From: Pelomonas caseinilytica
GTDB taxonomy: Bacteria > Pseudomonadota > Gammaproteobacteria > Burkholderiales > Burkholderiaceae_C
Length of the DNA: 64,000 nt
Reading direction: 5' to 3'
NCBI RefSeq assembly: GCF_021353235.1
Contig: NZ_JAJTWT010000004.1
Span: 411,601-475,600, forward strand
Each line of letters begins with the position of its first letter. The stretch's first letter is position 1. The translations under genes were made by a program, and so were the position numbers. Shown piece after piece: positions 12,286 to 20,544 of the stretch. A model generated the notes under the pieces. That model did no database searches. It was not told the DNA's origin and saw only the letters and a list, made by a program, of their open reading frames with translations.

Positions 12286-12642
12286 GGGCTTCGCGCCGAG
12301 GGCGCAAGCGGCCGAGCGGTCGAGCCGGCCCGGCCGGTCCAAACGGTCCGACAGGCCAGGCAGTGACGTCATGGGTCCGGGGTCGTGCTGCAAGGCGCGC
12401 AGCCTAGGGGTGTGCGCCGCTTAACGCCTTGATCCAGCGCAAGAGGCCGGGGCGCCAGCCCTCACCGCGGGCCGGAGGCGGCCGAGCCTGACGGCGGCTG
12501 CGTGGCCCCACCGCCGCCGGGCTCGATGCCGCTGCCGGCCAGCGGCGCGGCAGCGCCGCTCGCCCGCGCCCCAGGGAGCTTGGGCATGGTGGAGTCCGGT
12601 TGCGAGGCGCCTGCCGGCGATGCAGGTGCCCGAGGGCCCGCT
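12286..12642. other. Non-coding stretch with a half-conserved FNR-like site
   Basis: I see no credible gene here. At 12429-12442 the sequence TTGATCCAGCGCAA has one perfect FNR half-site and a degenerate second half, but no gene start lies at a suitable distance on either strand. The rest is GC-rich sequence without a clear terminator. Confidence 0.5.
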
Positions 12643-13563
12643 TCAGCCGCCGGCGAGCAAGCCGAGGTAGACGCGGGTCAGCATGGGGTAGCGCTCGCGG
12701 ATTTCGCCGCGCAGCGCCGCGGCCACCTGCGCGGCCCGCTCGGCGCTCACACCGGGCGCAAACCCCAGCTCCATCACGAGCAGCGCCTCCTTGGGGCCGA
12801 TGTACATGCTCAGCACCGGCCCGGTGGCGACGACCTCGACATGCGCCCGCGCCAAGGCCACGAGGGCCTCGGCAGTGTGGGGCTGCACGCCCTCGCCGAC
12901 GAGCAGGCCGCGCGCCTCGCGCACCAGCAACAGGGCCACGCCAGCCAGCAGCAGGCCGATCACCATCGAGGCCAGGGCGTCGATTTCCGGGCGGCCGAGC
13001 GCCTCGGCCAGGGCGATGCCCGCGGCCGCGACGAGCAGCCCCAGCAGGGCGGCGGCGTCCTCGGCCACGACGGTGTAGGTGGTGGGGTCCTTGCTCAGGC
13101 GCAGCGCCGCCCACGTCGGCCGGTCGCGCGCCTCGCGGCGGAACTGCCGCCAGGCGATGGCGAAGCTCGTCCCCTCGAACAGCAGGGCCGCGCCGAGTAC
13201 GACGTAGTTCCAGAACGGCTGCTGGGCCGGTAGCGGATGTCGCAGGTGGCGAACACCCTCGTAGAAGGACACGCCGCCGCCCAGGCCGAAGATCAGCACC
13301 GCGACGATGAGGCTCCAGAAGTAGAGCTCGCGGCCATGGCCGAACGGGTGGACGGCGTTGGGTGGCCGGCGGCTGCGGTGCAGGCCGAACAGCATCAGCA
13401 GGCCGTTACCGGTGTCCACCGTCGAGTGCACCGCCTCCGACAGCATGGCCGAGCTGCCGGTGTGGGCGGCGACGGCGAACTTGGTCACCGCGATGGCGAC
13501 GTTGGCGGCGATGGCACCGTACAGCACCACGGGCGATTCGCGGGAGCGGAGTTCGGACGGCAT
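12643..13563 (-). CDS. Cation diffusion facilitator (ZnT9-like branch)
   Basis: 306 residues from ATG 13563, chosen because the family's first helix (VVLYGAIAANVAIAVTKF) begins just after it; the longer frame adds only low-complexity sequence. About six membrane helices are visible. The first metal-site motif is H46-xxx-D50 in EAVHSTVD. The second is replaced by VVAEDAAALLGL, and FGLGGGVSFYEG precedes it; both resemble the SLC30A9/ZnT9 branch. It probably exports Zn2+ or a related divalent cation by proton antiport. It lies near a Zn/Cd/Pb ATPase and its MerR regulator, consistent with metal resistance, but it has no visible MerR operator of its own. Confidence 0.85.
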   Translation of the reverse strand: MPSELRSRESPVVLYGAIAANVAIAVTKFAVAAHTGSSAMLSEAVHSTVDTGNGLLMLFGLHRSRRPPNAVHPFGHGRELYFWSLIVAVLIFGLGGGVSFYEGVRHLRHPLPAQQPFWNYVVLGAALLFEGTSFAIAWRQFRREARDRPTWAALRLSKDPTTYTVVAEDAAALLGLLVAAAGIALAEALGRPEIDALASMVIGLLLAGVALLLVREARGLLVGEGVQPHTAEALVALARAHVEVVATGPVLSMYIGPKEALLVMELGFAPGVSAERAAQVAAALRGEIRERYPMLTRVYLGLLAGG

Positions 13564-14019
13564 GCCGGCTCGGAGCAAGCCGCATACCGGCGGCGGGATT
13601 TGCCGCAAGCCGCTCCGTGGGGCAAGCGGCGCGCCTCGCCGGCATCCCCCTTTCGCGCGCACAGGGAAAGCGGATTGCCTCCGGAGCCGGCAGCCCAGGA
13701 GGACCGGCGGCACCACGGTGCGACCATGGCGCTGACGCGGCGCTCGCCCGCTGGCAGTGGCAGCACAGCGTGGCGCCGGTGCAGGCGCTGCGCTGGCCCA
13801 TCACCTTCCGCACGCGCCGCTGAGCCGCTGCAGCTCGCTGCCTTGCCGAACAGGGTCGCGCGCAGCGGCTCGGGCGCGGCAGTGTGGCGCTGGATGCGGG
13901 CGGCATCGTAGAAGAAGGCCACCGCGTCGCCGCCGGCCAGGCACAGGTCGGCTCGCCGACGGCACCCGGCCAAGTCGTTGCCATCGGGAACCGGCGTCCC
14001 GCAGGCCGCGGGTGGCCGC
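13564..14019. other. Intergenic stretch with a possible oxygenase gene remnant
   Basis: No intact gene is visible. On the plus strand, about 13735-13823, one frame ends WQHSVAPVQALRWPITFRTR followed by a stop. It recalls the C-terminal strand of AlkB-like 2-oxoglutarate/Fe(II) oxygenases (a W-x-H-S motif and R-x-x-TFR). The preceding part of that frame does not continue the family and overlaps the transporter gene antisense. If real it is a 3' fragment of a lost gene. Confidence 0.3.
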
Positions 14020-14292
14020 TCAGGCGCCGCGCGCGTAATCGGCGAAGCCGGGCCGCGGCCGGTCGGCATCGGCGTGGCGGTCGGCCGGCATGCCGGCCTC
14101 CAGCGAACGCAGCGGCAGGTCGCGCGTGAGCGCATCGGGGTCGGCGGCGGGATCGCGGCCCAGGCCGTCCGGCATGAGGCCGTCCGACGTGGGCAGGGAT
14201 ACGCGGTCGGCCATGGCGCGGGCGGACAGGGAGCGCCAGATCAGCGTGCCGACCGTGGCAGCAGCCGCAAGGACGAGGAGACGCGAAGGCAT
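14020..14292 (-). CDS. Short membrane-anchored hypothetical protein
   Basis: 90 residues with one N-terminal hydrophobic segment (about 5-20, LLVLAAAATVGTLIW) and a polar, Asp/Pro-rich tail. The start is supported by a good ribosome-binding site (AAAGGAA) eight bases before the ATG. It lies in the same orientation as, and just downstream of, the metal ATPase gene, so it may be co-transcribed. I do not recognise the family. It could be an accessory periplasmic protein. Confidence 0.55.
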   Translation of the reverse strand: MPSRLLVLAAAATVGTLIWRSLSARAMADRVSLPTSDGLMPDGLGRDPAADPDALTRDLPLRSLEAGMPADRHADADRPRPGFADYARGA

Positions 14293-14392
14293 GGGAGTTC
14301 CTTTCGGGAAGGCCAGGGAATGGCGCCGCTGGCGCCGCGGTCGTGCGGCCCCGGCAAGGCCCGTTCCGGTCGCCCGGCCGTCGAAGCCGCCG

Positions 14393-16657
14393 TCAGCGAG
14401 CGGCCGGGGCCCGCAGCAGCCTCAGGCCGTTGAACACCACCAGCAGGCTCGCCCCCATGTCGGCGAAGACGGCCATCCACATCGTGGCGCTGCCGAACAC
14501 GGCCAAGGCGAAGAACACCATCTTGATGCCCAGCGCGATGGCGATGTTCTGCCAGAGCACGGCATGGGTCCGCCGGGACAGGCGGATGGTCTCGGGCACC
14601 TTGCGGAGGTCGTCGTTCATGATGAGCACGTCGGCCGCTTCCTTGGCCGTGTCGGTGCCGGCACCGCCCATCGAGAAGCCCACGGCCGCCGCGGCGAGGC
14701 TGGGCGAATCGTTGACGCCGTCGCCCACCATGCCCACCCGCCGGGTGGTACCCAGGTCGGCGATGACATCGAGCTTGTCCTGCGGCAGCAGATGGGCTCG
14801 CACGTCGTCGATGCCAACCTGGCTGGCGATCGCCTTCGCCGTCGAGGGGTTGTCGCCCGTCAGCATGATGGTGCGGATGCCCAGGGCCTTCAGCTCGGCC
14901 ACGGCCTGCCGGCTGGACGCCTTCACGGTGTCCGCGACGGCGAACAGCGTCAGCACGCCGTCTTCGTCCGCGAGCAGGGACAGCATCAGGCCGGCCGCCT
15001 CGTGCTCCTCCAGCCGCGACTCCAGCTCGGCGGAGCACAGGCCGCGCTCGTGCACCCAGCGATGGTTGCCGAGGAAATAGCGGCGGCCGGCGACCGTGCC
15101 GTGGACGCCGCGTCCCATCTGGGCGCCGAAGTCCTGGACGGCCAGCGCCTGCCCACCCAGCCCGGCCGCGACGGCCTGGGACACCGGGTGGTCGGAGCGG
15201 GACGCGAGGCTCTTCGCGACCTGCATCACCTCGGCTTCGGGCCGCGCCTGCGACAGGGCCGCGTGGGCGACGAGGCGCGGCCTGCCTTCGGTCAGCGTGC
15301 CGGTCTTGTCGAGCGCCATCACGCTGAGCCTGCGGGCCTCCTCCAGGTGGACGCCGCCCTTGATGAGGATGCCGCGACGCGCGGCGGCAGCCAACCCGCT
15401 GACGACGGTCACGGGCGTCGAGATGACGAGGGCGCAGGGGCAGGCGATGACGAGCAGCACCAGGGCCTTGTAGACCGCCGCCGGCCACGGCCAGCCCATG
15501 AGCAGCGGCGTGCCCACGGCGACCGCGAGGGCCAGCGCGAAGACGGCCGGGGTGTAGACGGCGGCGAAGCGGTCGACGAAGCGCTGCGTCGGTGCGCGCT
15601 GGCCCTGGGCCTGCTCGACGGCATGGATGATGCGCGCCAGCGTCGTGTCGCCCGCCGGCTTGGTAACTTCGAATTCAAGGGCGCCGCTCTGGTTGATGGT
15701 GCCGGCGAAGACCTCGTCGCCCGGCAGCTTGTCCACGGGGATGCTCTCGCCGGTGACGGGCGACTGGTCGACGGCGCCCTGGCCCGCCGTGACCCGTCCG
15801 TCGAGCGCAAAGCGCTCGCCCGGCTTGACGCGGGCCAGGGCCCCCACGGCCACGGACTTGGCCGCCACGCTGGCCCAGCTGCCGTCGGCCTGGCGCACTT
15901 CCACGCGGGGTGGCGACAGCGCGAGAAGCCCGGTGATGGCCTTGCGCGCCCGCTCGACCGAACGGGCCTCGATGAGTTCGGCGAGGGAGTACAGCGCCAT
16001 CACCATCGCGGCTTCGGGCCACTGGCCGATGACGAAGGCGCCCAGCACGGCCACCGACATCAGGGCGTTGATGTTGAGCTGCCCGCGCAGCAGCGACGAC
16101 AGGCCCTTGCGGAGCACCGCGAGGCCGGAGAGGGCGATGGCGGCGCCCGCCAGGGCCATGCCGGCGAGTTTCCAGGCCAGCGCGTCCGGCGCCGAGAAAT
16201 GAACCGTCTCAGCACCCAGGGCCACGAGCAGCGCCGCCAGCAGCCGCGCCCACTCGCCGCGCCGCGCCTTGGACGTGTCCTCGGCCGCCGGGGGAACGGA
16301 CAAGGTCTCGGTCTCGAAGCCGAGGGCACGGATGGCCGCGGCCACCGGTTCCCAACTGGCCGGCGGGGCGTCGATGCTCAGCGTGCGGGCGCCCAGGTCG
16401 AAGCGCAGCCCGCGGATCTCCGTGAAGCGCTCCAGCGCGCGGCGGATCTGCCCCTCTTCCGTGGGGCAGTCCATCGCGGGAATACGCAACAACAGCCCGC
16501 CGGCTGAAGGAGGCGTCAGCGTCGTCGCGACCGGCGAGGCGCAGGTGGGGCCGCAGCAGGGCACCGCATGATCGTGGTCGCGGTCGTGCCCCGAGCCATG
16601 GGCGTGGTCATGTGCGTGGTGGTGATCGGCAGGCGCGCCGTGGTCGTGGGTGCTCAT
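14393..16657 (-). CDS. Zn/Cd/Pb-exporting P1B-type ATPase (ZntA/CadA/PbrA-like)
   Basis: 754 residues. A His-rich, probably metal-buffering N-terminus (about 4-30) with a CCGPTC cluster is followed by a heavy-metal-associated domain whose usual CxxC is replaced by MDCPTEE. The transmembrane metal site is C406-P407-C408 in ACPCALVIST. The phosphorylated aspartate is D450 in DKTGTLTEG, with SDHPVS and MVGDGVNDSP downstream. It uses ATP to export divalent soft metals from the cytoplasm. I chose ATG 16657. The in-frame TTG 36 bases further upstream would lie within the promoter -10 region. Expression should depend on the divergent MerR protein. Confidence 0.93.
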   Translation of the reverse strand: MSTHDHGAPADHHHAHDHAHGSGHDRDHDHAVPCCGPTCASPVATTLTPPSAGGLLLRIPAMDCPTEEGQIRRALERFTEIRGLRFDLGARTLSIDAPPASWEPVAAAIRALGFETETLSVPPAAEDTSKARRGEWARLLAALLVALGAETVHFSAPDALAWKLAGMALAGAAIALSGLAVLRKGLSSLLRGQLNINALMSVAVLGAFVIGQWPEAAMVMALYSLAELIEARSVERARKAITGLLALSPPRVEVRQADGSWASVAAKSVAVGALARVKPGERFALDGRVTAGQGAVDQSPVTGESIPVDKLPGDEVFAGTINQSGALEFEVTKPAGDTTLARIIHAVEQAQGQRAPTQRFVDRFAAVYTPAVFALALAVAVGTPLLMGWPWPAAVYKALVLLVIACPCALVISTPVTVVSGLAAAARRGILIKGGVHLEEARRLSVMALDKTGTLTEGRPRLVAHAALSQARPEAEVMQVAKSLASRSDHPVSQAVAAGLGGQALAVQDFGAQMGRGVHGTVAGRRYFLGNHRWVHERGLCSAELESRLEEHEAAGLMLSLLADEDGVLTLFAVADTVKASSRQAVAELKALGIRTIMLTGDNPSTAKAIASQVGIDDVRAHLLPQDKLDVIADLGTTRRVGMVGDGVNDSPSLAAAAVGFSMGGAGTDTAKEAADVLIMNDDLRKVPETIRLSRRTHAVLWQNIAIALGIKMVFFALAVFGSATMWMAVFADMGASLLVVFNGLRLLRAPAAR

Positions 16658-16684
16658 GCGGGATGGATCGTCAGGTGCAAGGGC

Positions 16685-16715
16685 ATTTGACAATCTGTAG
16701 CTGCTACAGAGTCAA
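16685..16715 (-). promoter_or_regulatory. MerR-type metal-responsive promoter of the ATPase gene
   Basis: Reading leftward there is a -35 TTGACT (16710-16715), a 19-bp spacer containing the perfect dyad CTGTAGC-T-GCTACAG (16695-16709), and a -10-like TCAAAT (16685-16690). The overlong spacer is the hallmark of MerR-family targets, where metal-bound regulator untwists the DNA. The arrangement closely resembles PbrR/CadR operators. A TACACT at 16721-16726 may be the -10 of the regulator gene. Confidence 0.85.
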
Positions 16716-16754
16716 GTCCCTACACTCGGCCGATGGCGAACCCAGGGGCCCATC

Positions 16755-17207
16755 ATGAAGATCGGTGAGTTGTCCGCTGCCTCGGCCACCGCCGTCGAGA
16801 CTATCCGTTATTACGAACGCGAGGGCCTGCTTCCCGCGCCGGCCCGCACCCAGGGCAACTTTCGCGTCTACGAGACCCGGCACCTGGAGCGGCTGCAGTT
16901 CATCCGCTACTGCCGGGGCCTGGACATGTCGCTGGACGAAGTGCGCATCCTCCTCAAGGTCAAGGACGCGCCGCACGAAAGCTGCGGCGACGTGAACCTC
17001 CTGCTGGACGAGCACATCGAACACGTCACCCAGCGGATCCGCGAACTGCGCGCGCTCGAAAAGGCGCTGAAGTCCTTGCGCGAGCGCTGCGGCGACGCCC
17101 GGCCGTCCGACCAATGCGGCATCCTCTCCGGCCTGTCCGACGCGTCCAGAGAGGCGACCGCCGCCAAGGCGGTTTCAAAGCATCTGCGGTCGGTTCATTC
17201 CGGCTGA
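16755..17207 (+). CDS. MerR-family Cd/Pb/Zn-responsive regulator (CadR/PbrR-like)
   Basis: 150 residues. An N-terminal MerR HTH (MKIGELSAASATAVETIRYY) is followed by a long dimerisation helix and a metal-binding tail. Candidate metal ligands are C77 (HESCGD), C112 (RERCGD) and C121 (DQCGIL), the three-cysteine pattern of CadR and PbrR rather than the pattern of copper or mercury sensors. It is divergent from the ATPase gene and the shared region carries its dyad. The protein represses without metal and activates the ATPase promoter when Cd, Pb or Zn is bound (family knowledge). Confidence 0.92.
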   Translation: MKIGELSAASATAVETIRYYEREGLLPAPARTQGNFRVYETRHLERLQFIRYCRGLDMSLDEVRILLKVKDAPHESCGDVNLLLDEHIEHVTQRIRELRALEKALKSLRERCGDARPSDQCGILSGLSDASREATAAKAVSKHLRSVHSG

Positions 17208-17273
17208 GGCGGACGCCGGACGGTGACTGCAGTCGAGAACACCGCCTGCGAGCGGGCCCGAAGACATTGAGCT

Positions 17274-17336
17274 GGCGAAATGGAAAAACCCGCTGAGCGG
17301 CTGGCACTCAGCGGGTTTCCGGATTTGGTTGCGGGG
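17274..17336. repeat. Left copy of the tRNA-fMet terminator/3'-end repeat (island boundary)
   Basis: This stretch contains GAAATGGAAAAACCCGC, a perfect 11-bp hairpin stem (17287-17297 with 17307-17317), and TGGTTGCGGGG (17326-17336), which equals the last eleven bases of the tRNA-fMet gene read on the opposite strand. The same order of elements recurs at 19191-19255 beside the intact tRNA. The hairpin read leftward is followed by TTTTTCC, so it is a relic intrinsic terminator. It probably marks the far edge of an inserted element. Confidence 0.7.
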
Positions 17337-17425
17337 CGCGCAATTCCTCCCGGAGACGCCTCTATTTCCCCAGGTGAACCGCCCTGGCGGTGGCCGCAGC
17401 ATCGCCGAACCCCTACCATTCGCCT

Positions 17426-17602
17426 ATGCCTTTGCAACCCGATGAAGCGGCCGCCCCGCAGCAGCTCACCGACGCCCAGCGTGCCGAGCTGCGCGCGCGC
17501 CTGGCCCACCATCAGGCCAATCCGGGTGAGCGCGGCGTCTCCATGCACGAGCTGAGGGCCAAGCTACTGGGCGCTGACAAAACGCCCCAGCCGTCACCAT
17601 GA
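17426..17602 (+). CDS. Small antitoxin-like protein
   Basis: 58 residues beginning at ATG 17426. The middle (LRARLAHHQANPGERGVSMHELRAKLLG) has the layout of the addiction-module component family, where a long helix with an N-P-turn precedes a basic helix. No RelE/ParE-type toxin follows, so it would be an orphan antitoxin, or part of a three-gene arrangement with the two genes behind it. The next gene starts 13 bases downstream. Assignment is tentative. Confidence 0.5.
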   Translation: MPLQPDEAAAPQQLTDAQRAELRARLAHHQANPGERGVSMHELRAKLLGADKTPQPSP

Positions 17603-17615
17603 GAAGATCGCACGT

Positions 17616-17843
17616 ATGAAAAGCGTTCTCTTAGCCAAGAGCCGTGCCAAACCCAAGCCTATCGGCCTGAAAAAGGTCGAGGGCATCGGTTTCTACGAGG
17701 TGCCCAGCAGCGCGCCGCGCCTGACCTCGGAAGAGATTCGGGCAAGGCTGGACGCGTTCTATGCCAAGCATCCTCGCCGGACCCTGAAGAAGGGCCAGAA
17801 GAGCATCGTCGAGCAGCTCCGCGAAGACCGTGATCGTCGTTGA
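17616..17843 (+). CDS. Putative antitoxin of the VapC-type toxin
   Basis: 75 residues, rich in Lys and Arg, with PRLTSEEIRARLDAFYAKHP in the centre and a basic C-terminus. It overlaps the PIN-domain toxin gene by 14 bases, the usual antitoxin-then-toxin order of VapBC modules. I do not recognise a standard VapB DNA-binding domain in it, so it may belong to a less familiar antitoxin family. Confidence 0.6.
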   Translation: MKSVLLAKSRAKPKPIGLKKVEGIGFYEVPSSAPRLTSEEIRARLDAFYAKHPRRTLKKGQKSIVEQLREDRDRR

Positions 17844-18246
17844 TGCCTCCGTCGCGCTCGCCTGGGTGCTGGACGAATCGGAGGTCAATCACCAGTACGC
17901 GGCGGATGTGGCCGCCGCGAAGCTGGAAGGCGACGAAGAGCTGATCGCGCCCATGCTCATGGCGCAGGAATGCAGCTACCGGCTGTTGAAGATCGGGCGC
18001 ACCAAGCGCTGGGGCGAGGCCCTGGTTGCAGAGTACGGCGAGACCATCGACATGATCGGCGTCCGCTACCTGGATCAGCTGTCCACCGTCTCGGGCCTGG
18101 TGCGCTTCGCCGTGCGCCGGCACGTTCAAGGCTATGACGCCGTGTATCTGGCGCTGGCACTCGCCACGGGCGCCAAGCTCGCTACCCTGGATGGTGGACT
18201 GAAGACCGCGGCGCGCGCGGCCGGCGTCGAACTCTTCTCCGCCTGA
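17830..18246 (+). CDS. PIN-domain toxin, VapC type
   Basis: 138 residues starting at GTG 17830. The PIN acidic residues are visible: D in MIVVDASVALAWVLDE, E in MAQECSYRLLK, and D in GYDAVYLALA and ATLDGGLKTA. VapC-type proteins are Mg2+-dependent ribonucleases that cut tRNA or rRNA and are held inactive by the cognate antitoxin. It overlaps the gene upstream and ends just before a recombinase remnant. The toxin-antitoxin pair is therefore the surviving cargo of a small island at tRNA-fMet. Confidence 0.85.
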   Translation: MIVVDASVALAWVLDESEVNHQYAADVAAAKLEGDEELIAPMLMAQECSYRLLKIGRTKRWGEALVAEYGETIDMIGVRYLDQLSTVSGLVRFAVRRHVQGYDAVYLALALATGAKLATLDGGLKTAARAAGVELFSA

Positions 18247-18289
18247 ACGACTGCGGCCGGGAGGCCAACCTGCGCCGCGTCCCCTACTC

Positions 18290-19241
18290 ACTGACGAAGG
18301 CGTCAGCGGCTCGACGCCGCTGGCGATGCGCGCCGGCGGCAAGGCGCTGATGGCCGACGCCCTCGCCAAGCGCTTCGACGTGCTGTACATCGGCCACGTG
18401 GTGTGGAACCGGCGGCAGTGGCAGAAAGACCCGGAGACGGGGAAGCGCCGCTATGTCGAGCGCCCGCCGGCGGAGTGGCAGACCCGCGAGGAGCCCGAGC
18501 TGCGCATCGTGAGCGATGAGCTGTGGCGGTGCGTGCAGGACCGCGCACGACGTGGCCCCGCGCGCGGCACGCGCACCGGCAAGGGCGCCATCCCGCGCAC
18601 GCTGTTCGCCGGCATGCTCCGGTGCTACGCCTGCGGTGCGGCTTTCACGGCGATCAATCCCAAGCGCTACGGCTGCAGCGCCCACCGGGACCGCGGCGCG
18701 GCCGTGTGCGCGTCGTCGGTGACCATCGGGCGCGACGTGCTCGACAAGCGACTGCTGGCCGAGGTGCGCGATGACCTGCTGAGCCCCGACGCGATGTCGC
18801 TGCTGCAGCGTGAAGTCGCTGCACTCCTCGCCGACATGCAGCGCGAAGCGACGGGCGAGGTCGCCACAGCGCCTCGCCTGCTCAAGACGCTGGAAGCCGA
18901 GATCGGCCGCCTGGTGGAGGCCATCGCCGCGATGGGCATCAGCCCGGCGCCGCAGCAGCGGCTTCGCGCCGCCGAGGCCGAGCGCACGCGGCTGCGCCAG
19001 CTCGTCGACCAAGCCGCGGCCGGCCCTGGCCAGGTCATCGACGACGTGTTGGCGCGCTACCGGCGCCAGGTGCTGGAGCTGCAGCGAGTCCTCGAGGAAG
19101 ACACCGACCGCGACCGCACGCGGCAACTGCTGGCCGACATGCTCGGCCCGGTGCAGATGGGCCGCGACGCCGACACGGGCGCAACCAGGGCCGAAATTGA
19201 AAAACCCGCCGAGCGGCTACTGCTACTCGGCGGGTCTCTGA
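18290..19241 (+). pseudogene. Internally deleted serine recombinase
   Basis: The frame opens with TDEGVSGSTP and ALMADALAKRFDV, a piece of the serine-recombinase catalytic domain. It then jumps to YIGHVVWNRRQW, the start of the recombinase domain. The N-terminal catalytic serine region and the segment that normally joins these pieces are missing. The rest is well preserved: a zinc ribbon with CYAC and later GCSAHRDRGAAVC, and a long coiled-coil C-terminus. The open frame runs on through the terminator and into antisense tRNA sequence, stopping at 19288. It cannot be active as a recombinase. It lies exactly against the tRNA, as an integration enzyme would. Confidence 0.8.
19191..19236 (-). terminator. 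Intrinsic terminator of tRNA-fMet (right repeat copy)
   Basis: Read leftward, a 10-bp perfect stem (19226-19235 with 19204-19213) is followed by TTTTTC, a standard intrinsic terminator directly downstream of the tRNA. It matches the hairpin at 17287-17317 in position relative to a tRNA 3' end, supporting duplication by insertion. The final recombinase codons overlap it. Confidence 0.8.
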
Positions 19242-19244
19242 AAG

Positions 19245-19321
<77 letters not shown>

Positions 19322-19333
19322 ACTGAAGCTGAA

Positions 19334-19363
19334 AGTGTAGCACGATTTTCCTGGTCCGGGCAA
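19334..19363 (-). promoter_or_regulatory. Promoter of tRNA-fMet
   Basis: On the minus strand TTGCCC and TACACT are separated by 18 bp and end about a dozen bases before the tRNA 5' end. This is a good sigma-70-type match for a stable RNA gene. Confidence 0.65.
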
Positions 19364-19515
19364 GGTGCTCGCCAGGGCGAGGCAGGCGGGAGCACGGCGG
19401 CGGGCGAGAGGTTGTCGGCCAGGGCCTCGAAGCCGCGTCGTCGCAGCCCCCGGCAGCGCGCAGGCCGTCGGCGCGATGCGCACGTGGGCATCGAGGCATT
19501 GGGCACACTGTGGCG

Positions 19516-20544
19516 ATGCCCGATCTGGTCACGCGCCGCCCGGAAGGCCTTTACTGCGACGCCGGAGGCTTCTACATCGATCCCTGGTTGCCGGTGGACC
19601 GGGCCGTCGTCACGCACGCCCATGCCGACCACTGCCGGCCGGGCCATGGCGCCTATCTCGCCCAGCGCGACGCCCTCGGCCTGATGCGTTCGCGCCTGGG
19701 TGACGACGCGACCCTCGAAGGCCTGGCCTATGGCGAGCCCCGCCGCATCGGCGACGTGACGCTGAGCCTGCATCCCGCCGGCCACGTCCTCGGTTCCGCG
19801 CAGGTCCGCATCGAGCATCGCGGCGAGGTCTGGGTCGTGTCGGGTGATTACTTCGTCAGTGGGGCCGGCGACGTCAACACCACCTGCGCGCCCTTCGAAC
19901 CGGTGCGCTGCGACTGCTTCGTCACCGAAAGTACCTTCGGCCTGCCCATCTACCGCTGGGCGCCTCAGCAGGAGGTGCTGGCCGAAATGCGCGCGTGGTG
20001 GGCGGCGTGCGCGGCCGAGGGCCGGCATGCGCTGCTGATGGGTTACAGCCTCGGCAAGGCGCAGCGACTGCTCGCCGGGCTGGCCACGGCCGATGCGCCG
20101 GGCCCGGTGCTCGTGCACGCCGCCGTCGCGCGCCTGAACGCAGCCTATCGAGACGCCGGCGTCGCCCTGCCCGCGGCCGAGACGGTCACGCCAGAGACCT
20201 CGTTCAAGGCGCTGCGCGGCGCCCTCGTCATCGCGCCGCCGGCGGTTCAGGACAGCCGCTGGGCGCGCGCCCTGGGCCCGCATGGCGACGCCTTCGCCAG
20301 CGGCTGGATGCGCCTGCGCGGCGCGCGGCGGCGGCGCAGCGTCGATCGCGGCTTCGTCTTCAGCGACCACGCCGACTGGCCGGGCCTGCTGTCGGCCATC
20401 CGCGCCACCGGCACCGAGCGGGTCATCGTCACGCACGGCGACGAAGGCGCCCTGGTGCGCTATCTGAGCGAACTCGGCCTGCGCGCCGAGGCCTTCGCGA
20501 CCGAGTACGGCGACGAGGCGCAGGCCGGCGAGGGCGAGGCATGA
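19516..20544 (+). CDS. Ligase-associated DNA exonuclease (metallo-beta-lactamase fold)
   Basis: 342 residues from ATG 19516; a GTG two codons earlier is possible. The metallo-beta-lactamase signature THAHADHC gives H34, H36, D38 and H39. Further metal-site motifs are HPAGHVLGSAQ, VSGDYF and FSDHADW, typical of the beta-CASP/mRNA-3'-end-processing-like group. In this bacterial family the enzyme is always next to an ATP-dependent ligase, as here, with which it overlaps by four bases. It is thought to trim DNA ends for the ligase. First gene of a four-gene repair cassette. Confidence 0.9.
   Translation: MPDLVTRRPEGLYCDAGGFYIDPWLPVDRAVVTHAHADHCRPGHGAYLAQRDALGLMRSRLGDDATLEGLAYGEPRRIGDVTLSLHPAGHVLGSAQVRIEHRGEVWVVSGDYFVSGAGDVNTTCAPFEPVRCDCFVTESTFGLPIYRWAPQQEVLAEMRAWWAACAAEGRHALLMGYSLGKAQRLLAGLATADAPGPVLVHAAVARLNAAYRDAGVALPAAETVTPETSFKALRGALVIAPPAVQDSRWARALGPHGDAFASGWMRLRGARRRRSVDRGFVFSDHADWPGLLSAIRATGTERVIVTHGDEGALVRYLSELGLRAEAFATEYGDEAQAGEGEA

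Noticed and set aside
12429..12442. TTGATCCAGCGCAA as a functional FNR box
   Set aside because: Only one half-site is perfect and no gene start lies downstream within a usable distance, so I keep it only as a remark.
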